DNA of 39,315 bases, from the NCBI GenBank assembly GCA_913049915.1, contig CAJWZC010000030.1:1-39315 (forward strand), read 5' to 3'. The first letter of the stretch is position 1. The number at the start of each line of letters is the position of its first letter. The DNA is from an uncultured Colwellia sp. Lineage in GTDB: Bacteria > Pseudomonadota > Gammaproteobacteria > Enterobacterales > Alteromonadaceae. Positions 1 through 9,843 of this stretch are shown here, piece after piece. The position numbers and the translations under genes were made by a program. Under the pieces are notes generated by a model, which searched no databases, was not told the origin of the DNA, and was given only the letters and a program-made list of their open reading frames with translations.

Positions 1-112
1 CAATGCGCACGGAGGAGTCTTTACTTTTAAATTCATTAATGTCAGTAATCGTATCATAGAAGGCATTAGGCTTGGCAGGAAGATAGCTTTCGCTTGCCCA
101 CAATTAAGACAT

Positions 113-139
113 AAAAAAACCTGAATATTTCTATTCAGG
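113..139 (-). terminator. intrinsic terminator-like hairpin
   Basis: CCTGAATA (120-127) pairs with TATTCAGG (132-139) around a TTTC loop. On the minus strand the stem is followed by seven T residues (113-119), the layout of a rho-independent terminator. It lies about 500 bases beyond the stop of the minus-strand cytochrome gene, so which transcript it ends is unclear. It could also serve weakly on the plus strand for a gene left of the window. Confidence 0.5.
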
Positions 140-513
140 CTTTCGTTTAAGTGGTTAGACTTATAAAAATAGAGTTTTAACACTATTACATCATGCCGCC
201 CACACACAACTTAAACAACTGATATTTAAATAAAAAATTAAACCCACAAAGTGGGATACCCCACATTATACCCCGACAGCTCAAGTGACTTAGCTAACCT
301 GTTGAAAAAATAATAAAATATTTTTTGTTAAAAACAAACATCGTGGTTCACCACTATTCCAATACAGAGTTTAGATTTGTTTCTACTCAATGCCTACTTA
401 GGCGCTTTGTTGACGTTAGCTAGTGGTTGCTCCTAATGTCAAAAATTAGCCAAAAGAAGACGTTGCTGCGTGAATTTTAATTGATAACTTTTTGTTGCAA
501 TAGCTATTCTCAA

Positions 514-551
514 TCTAATGTCTGCTGCCTGCAAGGATAGCTGACATTAGA
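514..551. repeat. inverted repeat, 12 of 13 bp stem
   Basis: TCTAATGTCTGCT at 514-526 is nearly the reverse complement of AGCTGACATTAGA at 539-551, with one mismatch and a 12-base loop. It is not followed by a T-run on either strand, so it is not a classical terminator. It lies 100 bases beyond the stop of the minus-strand cytochrome gene and may stabilise its mRNA 3' end. Function is unknown. Confidence 0.4.
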
Positions 552-650
552 ATATATAGTCTATGGCGCTTTCGCCCCCCTTGCGAGTTAGAAAATTATT
601 TTTAGACAATATACTCAATGACGAAATAGCCGTAAATGCCTTAGGAATAT

Positions 651-2846
651 TTATATATTTATAAACCAATCATAGTCAGTTTTACTATTTAGCTTTTGCG
701 ACAAATACAATCCCAACTCTTTCAGTTGAGCAATATCTTCATAGCTTATTATTAACGTTTTTAATTTCCTTAATGCTTGCTTACTCTGCCCAGCACTATC
801 TAGCGCTAAAATATAGGTATAAGCATATTGAGAATTACCGGGCTGTAACTTCATTGCTTTTTCAAAAAGGGAGAGCCCTTTTTCTAACTTTTTCTGACGA
901 ACAAAATGTAATCCATATGAGTAATGCAAAGCCGCTGATTTAGGGTTGTTTTTGATACCTTTTTTCATTACCGCAGCTACTTGAAATGGTCTTTGCTGTG
1001 TACGATAAATATCAGCCAAATTGATATAACCGGCTTCAAAATAAGGTTCTATTTTAATAGCTCTTTTAAATGATTTTTCAGCATCAGTTAACTTACTCAT
1101 TTCAATCGCTAATACTCCTTGGTTCGCCACACCTTCACCACGCCAGCTATTTATATTATTGGCATAAGTTAATTCTTTAAACGCTTGCTCAAAAACTTTT
1201 TGATCTCCTGAGGATATATCACTGGTAACCAAACTACGTGCTGCCGCAACTCTGACCGATTTATAATCATCGCTTAATAGTGGTGTTAAATATTTTACTT
1301 TATCGGCTGGTTGCATCAGGCTGGCCACATTGGCGGCATTTAATCTCAATAATGGCTCTACGTGGGTTAAATAAGGCACTAAAACGTCTGCGCTTAGTGT
1401 TGGCGAAGCATAACTTAGCAATCCAATAGCGGTTGCTCTGCTAATGACATCAAGTTTTTCATCCGCAAGGATACTAAGGTGCTGGTCAAAAGATATTCCT
1501 TGACCGTTATTTAACATCATCAATAATTGTTTACTTGGTAATACTGTTTTAGCCTTACCATGCCAATTTTCTAATGTTTCACTTGCCCATTGGTTTGATT
1601 TATCATCATGGCAGGATATACAAGCATTGGGGGTATTAAAGGCTAATGATAAGTCGGGACGCGGGATTTTAAAACTGTGATCGCGTCTATCATCAACGCC
1701 CATATATCTATTTTCAGGCATGTGGCAATTTACACACTCTGCCCCACTAGAATTATCATCATGTTGATGATGTTCTTTTACGTTGTATACTTCAGCCCCA
1801 TGACACTGCAAACATAAACCATTTCCCTCAATTGTTAACTTCATGGTGTGTTTGTCATGACAATCTAAACAATTAACCCCTGCTTTATACATTTTACTTT
1901 GTAAAAACGAGCCATAAACATAAACTTCTTCTTTGATTTGGCCGTCAGCATGGTAATTGGGTGGAGCTAATAATTGTGGTGTGAATTGATCTAAAAATGG
2001 TGTATTCGGTTTAAACCCATCGGTTAATGGTGAGCGAAGTGAATGACAGGAAAAACAGCCATCCATAAAGGTATTATCGCGCTTTTTGCCTTGCCAATGT
2101 GCGGTTTTATCGCCTAACGATCTTAGCCATTGCCCTGTCGGATGATTTATTGAAGTAACATCAACTCCGACATTACGTTTTGTCGGCTTTTGAGCATGAT
2201 CTGACATATCATCATGACAAGTTAAACAACCAACATTGATATTATCAAATTGACTTGAAAAACTATTTTCCTTTGGATCATACTTCCTAACAAGCCCATC
2301 AGAATGACAATCAGCACACATACCATTCCAGTTTTGTAATGGCTGACGCCAATGCAGTCTGTCTTGTGGACGAATTTCCTCATGGCTATAGTTGTGGTAC
2401 CAGCGATGGCCGCCCTCTTCTTTGGCTCGACTGTCCCACGCAAAAGGTAAAACCTGTAATTGTCCTGTTTCAGTTTCAACTAAATATTGCTGCAAAGGAA
2501 AGTGCCCAAAGGTGTATTTAACTGGATAAGTATCTGTTTTATTATCGTAAGATATAGTTACTTGATGACGTTCATCTTTAATAAAGAAATACGCTTGTTG
2601 ACCATAGTGCTCAACATCTACATTATTAAAGTCAGCAAGAACAGATTGTTTATCTGCAATAGCCATTGATTTGGCATGGTCAGACTGCTGCCAATCATGC
2701 TGTGACTGTTGATGACACGAAATGCATTGTTGGTTTGATACCGATTTGTCTTTTTGGAACAGGTGCGCCGTTATTTCAACAGCATGCACTGATAACGAGA
2801 AAAGAAAAAAAGTGCAAGTAACGCATAATACATTAATAAAATTCAA
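651..2846 (-). CDS. secreted octahaem cytochrome c with HEAT-like and TPR repeats
   Basis: 731-residue protein with a Sec signal peptide ending near residue 22 (SVHA/VEI). Eight CXXCH haem-binding motifs lie in the first ~420 residues: CISCH, CADCH, CLTCH, CFSCH, CLDCH, CLQCH, CVNCH and CISCH. A HEAT-like helical stretch (~440-560) and TPR-like repeats (~580-700) follow. This order matches periplasmic multihaem cytochrome/TPR proteins of marine gammaproteobacteria, whose substrates are mostly unknown; electron transfer is the likely role. The start is TTG: an in-frame TAG sits two codons upstream and the next ATG would delete the signal peptide. It stands alone between long intergenic stretches and shows no link to the xylan genes. 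Confidence 0.85.
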   Translation of the reverse strand: MNFINVLCVTCTFFLFSLSVHAVEITAHLFQKDKSVSNQQCISCHQQSQHDWQQSDHAKSMAIADKQSVLADFNNVDVEHYGQQAYFFIKDERHQVTISYDNKTDTYPVKYTFGHFPLQQYLVETETGQLQVLPFAWDSRAKEEGGHRWYHNYSHEEIRPQDRLHWRQPLQNWNGMCADCHSDGLVRKYDPKENSFSSQFDNINVGCLTCHDDMSDHAQKPTKRNVGVDVTSINHPTGQWLRSLGDKTAHWQGKKRDNTFMDGCFSCHSLRSPLTDGFKPNTPFLDQFTPQLLAPPNYHADGQIKEEVYVYGSFLQSKMYKAGVNCLDCHDKHTMKLTIEGNGLCLQCHGAEVYNVKEHHQHDDNSSGAECVNCHMPENRYMGVDDRRDHSFKIPRPDLSLAFNTPNACISCHDDKSNQWASETLENWHGKAKTVLPSKQLLMMLNNGQGISFDQHLSILADEKLDVISRATAIGLLSYASPTLSADVLVPYLTHVEPLLRLNAANVASLMQPADKVKYLTPLLSDDYKSVRVAAARSLVTSDISSGDQKVFEQAFKELTYANNINSWRGEGVANQGVLAIEMSKLTDAEKSFKRAIKIEPYFEAGYINLADIYRTQQRPFQVAAVMKKGIKNNPKSAALHYSYGLHFVRQKKLEKGLSLFEKAMKLQPGNSQYAYTYILALDSAGQSKQALRKLKTLIISYEDIAQLKELGLYLSQKLNSKTDYDWFINI

Positions 2847-3337
2847 AACCTAAATTTACCTTTTAAAAGAGTTAAACAGCGATTAACTTAATATAATATT
2901 TAACTTCGCAATAATACTTCATTATACGCTTTCGCATATGGAAAAGCTTGCTTGAGCCCTTGCGCTGAAAACTGCCAATGTTGTGGCTACAGGAACCAAA
3001 ATTCAATAGCCCATTACCGAGAGTACGTAGACTTATCAAAAAACAAAGCAACAATACAATAAATAAAATGTTATCGCTACCTTATAAAATCAGAAGACAA
3101 CAGTAAGCCAACAATTTAGATGACTTAAATTAAGGACGCTACAATCAGTCCTGCTTTATGGTATTACAATATATCGACACTAAGCCAAACTTATAAACAT
3201 AACAGAAATAATAATGAACATGGTATAAAACCGATATGTAACAAGCAAAATATAGCTTAAACGCCAACACAACTTCAACTATCAAACGTTAAAATGATAA
3301 CTAATCGATACTTCCGTACAGTAATATCACAAAAAAC
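2847..3337. other. intergenic region between divergent cytochrome and xylB genes
   Basis: About 490 bases with no convincing gene. Short open frames here lack ribosome binding sites and family motifs. It must carry the minus-strand promoter of the cytochrome gene, but I cannot pick one hexamer pair over others in this AT-rich DNA. The xylB promoter and operator begin right after it. Confidence 0.4.
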
Positions 3338-3391
3338 TTAACATTAATCTATTGCCAAGATATAAAAGCAATGCTAATGTTAGCGCTAACA
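3338..3391 (+). promoter_or_regulatory. xyl operon promoter with LacI-type operator
   Basis: A sigma70-like promoter is visible: TTAACA at 3338-3343, a 17-base spacer and TATAAA at 3361-3366, each one base from consensus. Immediately downstream of the expected transcription start is a perfect 14-bp palindrome, TGTTAGCGCTAACA (3378-3391), with the central CG typical of LacI-family operators. A bound repressor there would block initiation. The LacI regulator at 12688-13722 is the natural candidate, and a degenerate copy of the site lies upstream of that gene. A second possible promoter (TTGCCA 3352, TAATGT 3375) overlaps the operator. No binding data are implied. Confidence 0.7.
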
Positions 3392-3417
3392 AAGCCACAT
3401 TAATAAAAAGAAATGTT

Positions 3418-4875
3418 ATGTATTTAGGTATTGATTTAGGAACATCGGGTGTAAAAGTAATAATTCTTAATGATGACGATACACTTATCGCTCAGGCATC
3501 TTCATCACTGGAAGTTTCAATCCCCCAGCCTCTGTGGTCTGAACAAAACCCTAAGCACTGGTGGCAAGCAACAAATGATGCAATTGCCGAACTGAAAAAA
3601 AATCATCCTCAAGCACTGGCATCGGTTCAAGCCATTGGCTTATCAGGTCAAATGCATGGTGCAACGTTATTAGATATTAACAATGACATTATTCGTCCGG
3701 CTATTTTGTGGAATGATGGCCGATGCGAGCAACAATGTATCGAAATAGAAAAACATGAGCCAAACGCTCGTCAGATCACCGGTAATATTGCTATGCCAGG
3801 CTTTACTGCACCAAAATTACTCTGGGTAGAACAAAACGAACCTGAATTATTCGCTCGTATTCATAAAGTATTATTACCTAAGGATTACCTAAGATTTTTA
3901 ATGACTGGTGATTTTGCTTCTGACATGTCAGACAGCGCAGGAACACTTTGGTTAGATGTAGCAAACCGTAAATGGTCAAGTGAAATGTTGGCCGCAACGG
4001 GTTTAAATGAATCACATATGCCTACCCTATACGAAGGTACTGACATTACCGGAATCCTTAAGACAGATATCGCCGAAAATTGGGGAATGCAACAAATCCC
4101 CGTTGCTGGTGGTGCTGGTGACAATGCTGCAGGTGCTGTCGGAATTGGTGTTATTAATCCTAACGAAGCATTTTTATCACTCGGGACTTCAGGGGTATAT
4201 TTTGTTGCCAATGAAAAATACTTACCTAATCCTGATGGCGCTTTACATACTTTTTGTCATTGTATTCCAAATACTTGGCATCAAATGTCAGTAGTGTTAA
4301 GTGCCGCCAGCTGTTTATCTTGGGTCACTAAATTAACTGGTGCTGATAATGAGCAAAGCTTGTTAGATGAAATTATTTTAGAAGATTTCACTCAACCTTG
4401 CGCGGTAACCTTTCTCCCTTATTTATCTGGCGAGCGTACCCCACATAACAACCCGAATGCACAAGGGGTATTTTTTGGCTTAGGTCATAATACTTCTCGT
4501 GCAGTGCTAGGGCGAGCGGTGTTAGAAGGCGTAGCCTTTGCCTTTGCCGATGGCCAGCAAGTGTTGCTTGATGCAGGTACTCAAATCGATAAAGTATCCG
4601 TTATTGGTGGGGGAGCACGAAGTGAATTATGGGGAAAAATTCTGGCCAGCGTGCTTAACCAACCGCTTATTTATCGAGAAGGTGGAGAAGTAGGTCCTGC
4701 AATGGGTGCGGCACGTCTTGCTCGTATGGCAGTAACTGGAGAATCTCCGTCAGTTGTTTGTCAGCCTGGTAAAATTAAACACATTATCGAAGCTGATTCG
4801 GCCATGGCTAATATTTACAAAGTGCAATATCAAAAATACAAAGATTTATACCAAAGTGTTGTCGCCCATTTTTAA
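3418..4875 (+). CDS. xylB: xylulokinase
   Basis: 485-residue FGGY-family kinase that phosphorylates D-xylulose to xylulose 5-phosphate in the cytoplasm, the second step of the isomerase pathway. The N-terminus carries the sugar-kinase phosphate motif GIDLGTSGVKV, then GLSGQMHG, the GGAGDNAAGAVG loop, and near the C-terminus GGGARSELW, all as in XylB. The frame is open upstream to 3352, but ATG 3418 gives the family's usual length and N-terminus, and the operator at 3378-3391 would otherwise lie inside the gene. xylA follows after 98 bases with no terminator seen, so the two are probably co-transcribed. Confidence 0.95.
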   Translation: MYLGIDLGTSGVKVIILNDDDTLIAQASSSLEVSIPQPLWSEQNPKHWWQATNDAIAELKKNHPQALASVQAIGLSGQMHGATLLDINNDIIRPAILWNDGRCEQQCIEIEKHEPNARQITGNIAMPGFTAPKLLWVEQNEPELFARIHKVLLPKDYLRFLMTGDFASDMSDSAGTLWLDVANRKWSSEMLAATGLNESHMPTLYEGTDITGILKTDIAENWGMQQIPVAGGAGDNAAGAVGIGVINPNEAFLSLGTSGVYFVANEKYLPNPDGALHTFCHCIPNTWHQMSVVLSAASCLSWVTKLTGADNEQSLLDEIILEDFTQPCAVTFLPYLSGERTPHNNPNAQGVFFGLGHNTSRAVLGRAVLEGVAFAFADGQQVLLDAGTQIDKVSVIGGGARSELWGKILASVLNQPLIYREGGEVGPAMGAARLARMAVTGESPSVVCQPGKIKHIIEADSAMANIYKVQYQKYKDLYQSVVAHF

Positions 4876-4973
4876 TGGCACCATTACAAAGTATCGATAT
4901 AAAAAACAACATGTTAAAAAACAACTTATTTTAAACACATTATTTACGACTTATCGTGAAGAGGATGAATATC

Positions 4974-6293
4974 ATGACTGAACAATTCTTTAAAAACGTA
5001 AACAAAATTCAATTCGAAGGCGAAAACAGCACTAACCCATTGGCATTTCGTTACTATGATGAAAATCAAGTAGTACTTGGCAAAACCATGAAAGAGCACT
5101 TGCGGTTTTCTGCATGTTACTGGCATAACTTTTGTTGGACAGGTTCTGACATCTTTGGTGCTGGCACTTTTGATCGTCCTTGGATCCAATCTACAGGTAA
5201 CCAATTAGAACTTGCTGAACAAAAAGCTAAAGCCGCCTTTGAATTTTTGGAAAAATTAGGCACGCCATACTTTTGTTTTCATGACGCAGATATAGCACCT
5301 GAAGGAAATTCATTAAAAGAGTTTCATGCCAATGTAGATCACATGGCTGATATTTTTGAAAAAGAAATGGCTCGTACTGGTATTAAGCTTTTATGGGGTA
5401 CGGCTAACTTATTCTCAAACGCCCGTTTTTGTGCCGGTGGTTCAACTAACCCTAATCCAGATTTATATGCTTATGCTGCCGCGCAAGTTAAACATGCTAT
5501 GGATGTTACCCACCGTTTAGGTGGTGAAAACTACGTACTTTGGGGGGGGCGTGAAGGTTACGATACATTATTAAACACTAACCTTAAACAAGAAGGCGAG
5601 CAGTACGCACGTTTCCTTAAAATGGTTATTGAGCACAAACATAAAATTGGCTTCAAAGGGAAACTATTAATTGAGCCTAAACCTCAAGAGCCTACTAAAC
5701 ACCAATACGATTACGATACAGCTACCGTAGTTGGTTTCTTACACAAGCATGGTATTGCTGGTGAAATTCATGTAAATATTGAAGCAAACCATGCAACACT
5801 TGCTGGTCATAGTTTCCATCATGAAATAGCGACGGCCTGTGCAGAAGGCATTCTGGGTAGTGTTGATGCTAACAGAGGCGACATGCAAAACGGTTGGGAT
5901 ACAGATCAATTTCCTAACGATGTAGCTGAATGTACCTTAGTTATGTATGAAATTTTAAAAGCTGGTGGTTTAGACACCGGTGGTTTTAACTTTGATACTA
6001 AATTACGCCGTCAATCATGTGAACGTGATGATTTATTCATCGGTCACATTGGCGGTATGGATACTATGGCTAAGTCCTTATTAAACGCAGCGAAAATGAT
6101 TGAAGATTCACCATTATCTCAGTTTGTTGAACAGCGTTATTCAGGTTGGAAAGGTGAATTAGGTCAAAGCATTATGTCTGGTGACCAAAGTTTAGAAAGC
6201 TTATCTAAATTAGTATTAGAAAATGACATTAACCCAAAACAAGAATCGGGTCGTCAAGAGCTACTCGAAAACATTGTTAACCGTTACGTTTAA
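4974..6293 (+). CDS. xylA: xylose isomerase
   Basis: 439-residue class II xylose isomerase converting D-xylose to D-xylulose, first step of cytoplasmic xylose use. Visible signatures are the catalytic His-Asp segment [12 protein letters not shown], the metal-ligand segment [34 protein letters not shown] and [12 protein letters not shown] 4974 is preferred over an in-frame upstream codon because GAAGAGGA at 4958-4965 forms a good ribosome binding site and the length then equals the family norm. A terminator hairpin 30 bases after the stop suggests that xylBA forms one unit. Confidence 0.96.
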   Translation: MTEQFFKNVNKIQFEGENSTNPLAFRYYDENQVVLGKTMKEHLRFSACYWHNFCWTGSDIFGAGTFDRPWIQSTGNQLELAEQKAKAAFEFLEKLGTPYFCFHDADIAPEGNSLKEFHANVDHMADIFEKEMARTGIKLLWGTANLFSNARFCAGGSTNPNPDLYAYAAAQVKHAMDVTHRLGGENYVLWGGREGYDTLLNTNLKQEGEQYARFLKMVIEHKHKIGFKGKLLIEPKPQEPTKHQYDYDTATVVGFLHKHGIAGEIHVNIEANHATLAGHSFHHEIATACAEGILGSVDANRGDMQNGWDTDQFPNDVAECTLVMYEILKAGGLDTGGFNFDTKLRRQSCERDDLFIGHIGGMDTMAKSLLNAAKMIEDSPLSQFVEQRYSGWKGELGQSIMSGDQSLESLSKLVLENDINPKQESGRQELLENIVNRYV

Positions 6294-6324
6294 TTTTTAA
6301 TAACAGCTAATATAAAAAATAAAG

Positions 6325-6354
6325 CCTGTTTTATTCATCAATGAAACAGGTTTT
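6325..6354 (+). terminator. terminator after xylA
   Basis: CCTGTTT at 6325-6331 pairs with AAACAGG at 6344-6350 and is followed by TTTT. It lies between the xylA stop and the tal start, only 15 bases before the tal ATG, so partial readthrough or attenuation into tal is possible. Confidence 0.65.
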
Positions 6355-6368
6355 CTATAGGCATTACT

Positions 6369-7322
6369 ATGAACTTATTAGAACAATTAAAAAATGTTAC
6401 CGTTGTTGTAGCAGACAGTGGAGATGTTGACTCAATTAAGTCACTCAACCCAACAGATGCAACGACAAACCCATCGTTAATTTTACAAGCAGCCAAACTT
6501 CCTCAATACCAGCATTTAATTGAAGATGCCATTGAGAAAGCAGGTAATAATGTTGATGCTATTTGCGATCAACTTATTGTTAATTTTGGCTGTGAAATAT
6601 TAAAACATGTCCCAGGTCGTATTTCTTCTGAAGTCGATGCACGTTTATCTTTTGATATACAAGCGAGCATTGAAAAAGGCCGTAAACTCATTGGCCTTTA
6701 TGAAAAAGCAGGTATCGATAAAAAGCGTGTTTTAATCAAACTAGCTTCAACATGGCAAGGTATTAAAGCCGCTGAACAGCTTGAAAAAGAAGGCATTGCT
6801 TGTAACTTAACCTTACTATTTTCAAAAGCCCAAGCCATTGCGTGTGCTGAAGCTAACGTGACACTTATCTCTCCTTTTGTTGGTCGTATTCTTGATTGGT
6901 TTAAGAAAAATGAAGGTAGAGAGTTCTTTGGTGCCGCTGATCCTGGTGTTAAATCTGTAACCGCTATTTATAACTACTACAAACAATATGGTTATAAAAC
7001 CGTTGTTATGGGAGCAAGTTTTAGAAACACCAGTGAAATCACTGAGTTAGCTGGGTGTGATTTATTAACCATTTCTCCTGTTTTACTCAATGAACTACAA
7101 ACCACTGAAGGCACATTAGTGACTAAGTTATCTGCCGATAACGTTAATACTAAGAGCCGTGATTCACTCGTGCCATTAACTGAGTCTACTTTTGCATGGC
7201 AACATAATCAAGATGCCATGGCGAGTGAAAAGCTTGCTGAAGGCATTCGTAATTTTGCAAAAGACCAAGCAATTTTAGATCAATTAGTCACTGACTTAGT
7301 TAATCAAACAGCAACAGCCTAA
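6369..7322 (+). CDS. tal: transaldolase
   Basis: 317-residue class I transaldolase of the TalB type. It moves a dihydroxyacetone unit between sedoheptulose 7-phosphate and glyceraldehyde 3-phosphate in the non-oxidative pentose phosphate pathway. The motifs DATTNPSL near the N-terminus and [12 protein letters not shown], holding the Schiff-base lysine (Lys124 here), are diagnostic. Length matches the family. Its place directly after xylBA suggests a dedicated copy that drains xylulose 5-phosphate, not the sole housekeeping copy. The ribosome binding site is weak (TAGG before ATG). A strong terminator follows at 7376. Confidence 0.96.
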   Translation: MNLLEQLKNVTVVVADSGDVDSIKSLNPTDATTNPSLILQAAKLPQYQHLIEDAIEKAGNNVDAICDQLIVNFGCEILKHVPGRISSEVDARLSFDIQASIEKGRKLIGLYEKAGIDKKRVLIKLASTWQGIKAAEQLEKEGIACNLTLLFSKAQAIACAEANVTLISPFVGRILDWFKKNEGREFFGAADPGVKSVTAIYNYYKQYGYKTVVMGASFRNTSEITELAGCDLLTISPVLLNELQTTEGTLVTKLSADNVNTKSRDSLVPLTESTFAWQHNQDAMASEKLAEGIRNFAKDQAILDQLVTDLVNQTATA

Positions 7323-7375
7323 TTCTTTATTACCTAAGTATTAATAATAAAAATTAGCTACATGCAGCATTTAAA

Positions 7376-7416
7376 TAAGACCAGTTTATTAACTTAATAA
7401 ACTGGTCTTATATTTT
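7376..7416 (+). terminator. strong palindromic terminator after tal
   Basis: TAAGACCAGTTTATTAA (7376-7392) and its exact reverse complement (7394-7410) are separated by one base and followed by TATATTTTT. This 17-bp perfect stem 54 bases after the tal stop is the clearest terminator of the window on the plus strand and implies that tkt has its own promoter or depends on readthrough. Confidence 0.8.
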
Positions 7417-7464
7417 TACCGAGGACGAATTGATAGCCGTCATCGTAATTAATAGGATTTCAAC

Positions 7465-9456
7465 ATGACATCTAAACAAGATCTTGCCAATGCCATTCGT
7501 GCTTTAAGTATGGATGCTGTGCAAAAAGCAAAATCAGGACACCCTGGCGCTCCTATGGGTATGGCGGATATTGCCGAAGTATTATGGAATGATTTTTTAA
7601 AACATAACCCAACCAACCCAAATTGGGTTGACCGCGATCGCTTCGTATTATCGAACGGTCATGGTTCAATGCTTATCTATTCTTTATTACATTTGTCAGG
7701 TTACGATTTACCTATTGATGAATTGAAACAGTTCCGTCAATTGCATTCTAAAACGCCAGGACATCCAGAATATGGTTATACACCTGGCGTTGAAACCACT
7801 ACTGGGCCACTAGGTGCAGGCCTTTCCAATGCTGTTGGTATGGCGATTGGTGAAAAAACGTTAGCCGCACAGTTTAACCGTGAAGGCCATGACATTGTTG
7901 ACCATTTCACTTACTGTTTCTTAGGTGACGGTTGTTTAATGGAAGGGATTTCGCATGAAGTCTGTTCATTAGCCGGTACACTCGGTTTAGGTAAACTTAT
8001 TGCTTTTTGGGATGACAATGGTATTTCTATTGACGGCCATGTTGAAGGTTGGTTTACCGACAATACACCTGCTCGCTTTGCCGCTTATGGCTGGCATGTG
8101 ATCAGTGATGTAGACGGACATAACCCAGAAGCGATTGCTAAAGCGATTGCTGAAGCAAAAGCCGTTACTGACAAACCTACCATGATTTGTTGTAAAACTA
8201 TTATTGGTTTTGGCTCACCAAATAAATCAGGCAGCCATGATTGTCATGGTGCACCATTAGGTGATGATGAAATTGCTGCGGCACGCGAATTTTTAAACTG
8301 GCCACATGCTCCATTTGAAATTCCGCAAGACGTTTATAATGGTTGGGATGGTAAAGAAAAAGGTAATACCGCAGAGCAACGTTGGAATGAAGACTTTACG
8401 GCCTATGCTGCTGCTTATCCAGAACTTGCTGCTGAATTTGAGCGCCGTGTTATTAATAACGAATTACCTAGCGATTTTGAAGAAAAAGCCAATGCCTTTA
8501 TTGCTAAATGCCAAGCCGATGGTCAAAACATTGCTAGTCGTAAAGCGTCACAAAATACTATTGAAGAATTTGGTGCGTTATTACCGGAAATGTTAGGCGG
8601 CTCAGCTGATTTAGCGGGTTCAAACCTAACGTTATGGAGTGGTTCAAAAGGCATTCAAGACGACGCTGCCGGTAACTACATCTACTACGGTGTACGTGAA
8701 TTTGGTATGAGCGGCATTATGAATGGTATTTCATTACATGGCGGTTTCATTAATTACGGTGCAACGTTCATGATGTTTATGGAATATGCACGTAATGCCG
8801 TACGTATGTCAGCATTAATGGGCATTCAAAACATTTTTGTCTATACCCATGATTCAATTGGTCAAGGTGAAGATGGTCCAACGCATCAACCTATTGAACA
8901 ATTAGCCAACTTACGTATGACGCCAAATATGTCAACGTGGCGACCTGCCGATGCAACTGAATCAGTTGTTGCATGGAAAACAGGTATTCAATGTAGAAAT
9001 GGGCCGACCTCGCTTATATTCTCTCGCCAGGGTTTACCTGCACAACCACGTACTGATGCACAAGTAGCTAACATAGCTAAAGGTGCTTATGTATTGGTTG
9101 ATTGTGGTCAAACACCTGAAGTGATTTTAATTGCAACAGGTTCTGAAATTGGTTTAGCGGTTGATTCAGCGATCGCACTAACCGCTGAAGGAACAAAAGT
9201 GAACGTAGTTTCTATGCCATCAACAGATACTTTTGATGCCCAAGATGCTGCTTACAAAGAAAGCGTATTACCTACCTCAGTCACTAAACGTGTCGCTATT
9301 GAAGCGGCTCATGTTGATTACTGGGCTAAGTATGTTGGCTTTGCCGGCGATGTTGTTGGTATGTCTACTTTCGGTGAATCTGCACCGGGTGCTGACTTAT
9401 ACAAACACTTTGGTTTTACTGTTGAAAACGTCATCAGTAAAGTAAAAAACCTATAA
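7465..9456 (+). CDS. tkt: transketolase
   Basis: 663-residue thiamine-diphosphate transketolase that moves two-carbon units from xylulose 5-phosphate to aldose phosphates. Visible motifs are [17 protein letters not shown] at the N-terminus, the ThDP/Mg motif starting GDGCLMEG, and [19 protein letters not shown]. Length matches bacterial TktA/TktB. A purine-rich ribosome binding site (AGGATTT) precedes the ATG. The stop codon's last base is the first base of an intergenic repeat (9456-9662). The neighbours tal and pgi make this a pentose-to-glycolysis cluster. Confidence 0.96.
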   Translation: MTSKQDLANAIRALSMDAVQKAKSGHPGAPMGMADIAEVLWNDFLKHNPTNPNWVDRDRFVLSNGHGSMLIYSLLHLSGYDLPIDELKQFRQLHSKTPGHPEYGYTPGVETTTGPLGAGLSNAVGMAIGEKTLAAQFNREGHDIVDHFTYCFLGDGCLMEGISHEVCSLAGTLGLGKLIAFWDDNGISIDGHVEGWFTDNTPARFAAYGWHVISDVDGHNPEAIAKAIAEAKAVTDKPTMICCKTIIGFGSPNKSGSHDCHGAPLGDDEIAAAREFLNWPHAPFEIPQDVYNGWDGKEKGNTAEQRWNEDFTAYAAAYPELAAEFERRVINNELPSDFEEKANAFIAKCQADGQNIASRKASQNTIEEFGALLPEMLGGSADLAGSNLTLWSGSKGIQDDAAGNYIYYGVREFGMSGIMNGISLHGGFINYGATFMMFMEYARNAVRMSALMGIQNIFVYTHDSIGQGEDGPTHQPIEQLANLRMTPNMSTWRPADATESVVAWKTGIQCRNGPTSLIFSRQGLPAQPRTDAQVANIAKGAYVLVDCGQTPEVILIATGSEIGLAVDSAIALTAEGTKVNVVSMPSTDTFDAQDAAYKESVLPTSVTKRVAIEAAHVDYWAKYVGFAGDVVGMSTFGESAPGADLYKHFGFTVENVISKVKNL

Positions 9457-9662
9457 TACCAAATCTATTAAGTGTGTGATCTTGTTGTGCGTAGGAAAAA
9501 TATTACAGGGTACAACGCTTGATTGATCGTTACATGGATGTAACTTAGTAGACAATGCAGGAGCATATTGTCGACTCATAGCTGGCTATGAGGATTGGGA
9601 GCAACGCAGAGCTGTAACATTTTAACCAGCACAAGTGAGCAATAACTTATTAGAATTGGTAT
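9456..9662. repeat. intergenic palindromic-tipped repeat, copy 1
   Basis: A 207-bp element with inverted tips: ATACCAAATCTATTAAGT at the left matches the reverse complement of the right tip at 16 of 18 positions. Inside are CGCTTGATTGATC (9516-9528), the palindromes GTTACAT-GG-ATGTAAC (9529-9544) and TCATAGC-TG-GCTATGA (9576-9591), and GGATTGGGAGCAACG. A related copy lies at 12515-12675. There is no coding potential. It resembles MITE or REP-type repeats of marine gammaproteobacteria and could fold as nested RNA hairpins. It begins on the last base of the tkt stop codon. Confidence 0.75.
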
Positions 9663-9688
9663 AAGCACAACAGAAATTATAAACCCCA

Positions 9689-9729
9689 TTAGGAGGTCAT
9701 GTGGATCAGAGCACCACATTACTTCCTAA
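9689..9729. repeat. 16-bp imperfect hairpin upstream of pgi
   Basis: TTAGGAGGTCATGTGG (9689-9704) pairs with 9714-9729 at 14 of 16 positions around a 9-base loop. It lacks a T-run, so it is not a terminator. It lies 115 bases before the pgi start, in the 387-base tkt-pgi spacer that otherwise holds repeat copy 1. It may be an operator or an mRNA leader structure. I recognise no family. Confidence 0.45.
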
Positions 9730-9843
9730 CTTATTAAGTGAACAAGAAAAATTAATAATAGCAACGTGTGTGGAACTTTGCGTATATAGCTACAGCTAAC
9801 TTGAAAGTTACTCACCCTTTAACTGTATTTCAAAGAGATTATC

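Larger units (their letters stand above)
1..650. other. left-edge intergenic region, no confident gene
   Basis: No convincing gene is visible here. Open frames run off the left edge on both strands (plus frame from base 2 to a stop near 124; a minus frame ending off the window), but neither has a start or a recognisable motif. The region holds a terminator-like hairpin at 113-139, a pair of mutually exclusive short stems at 243-264, and a longer inverted repeat at 514-551. The minus-strand cytochrome gene ends at its right edge. Confidence 0.5.

Noticed and set aside
2-124. Open frames at the left edge on both strands
   Set aside because: About 40 codons each with no start, motif or recognisable family; they could be the tail of a gene outside the window, but cannot be supported.
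243-264. GTGGG can pair with CCCAC on either side, like a switching hairpin
   Set aside because: Stems are only 5 bp, no gene follows within reach on the plus strand, and chance occurrence is likely.
2872-3054. 60-codon minus-strand frame upstream of the cytochrome gene
   Set aside because: No ribosome binding site, low-complexity AT-rich composition at the ends and no family motif; probably chance.
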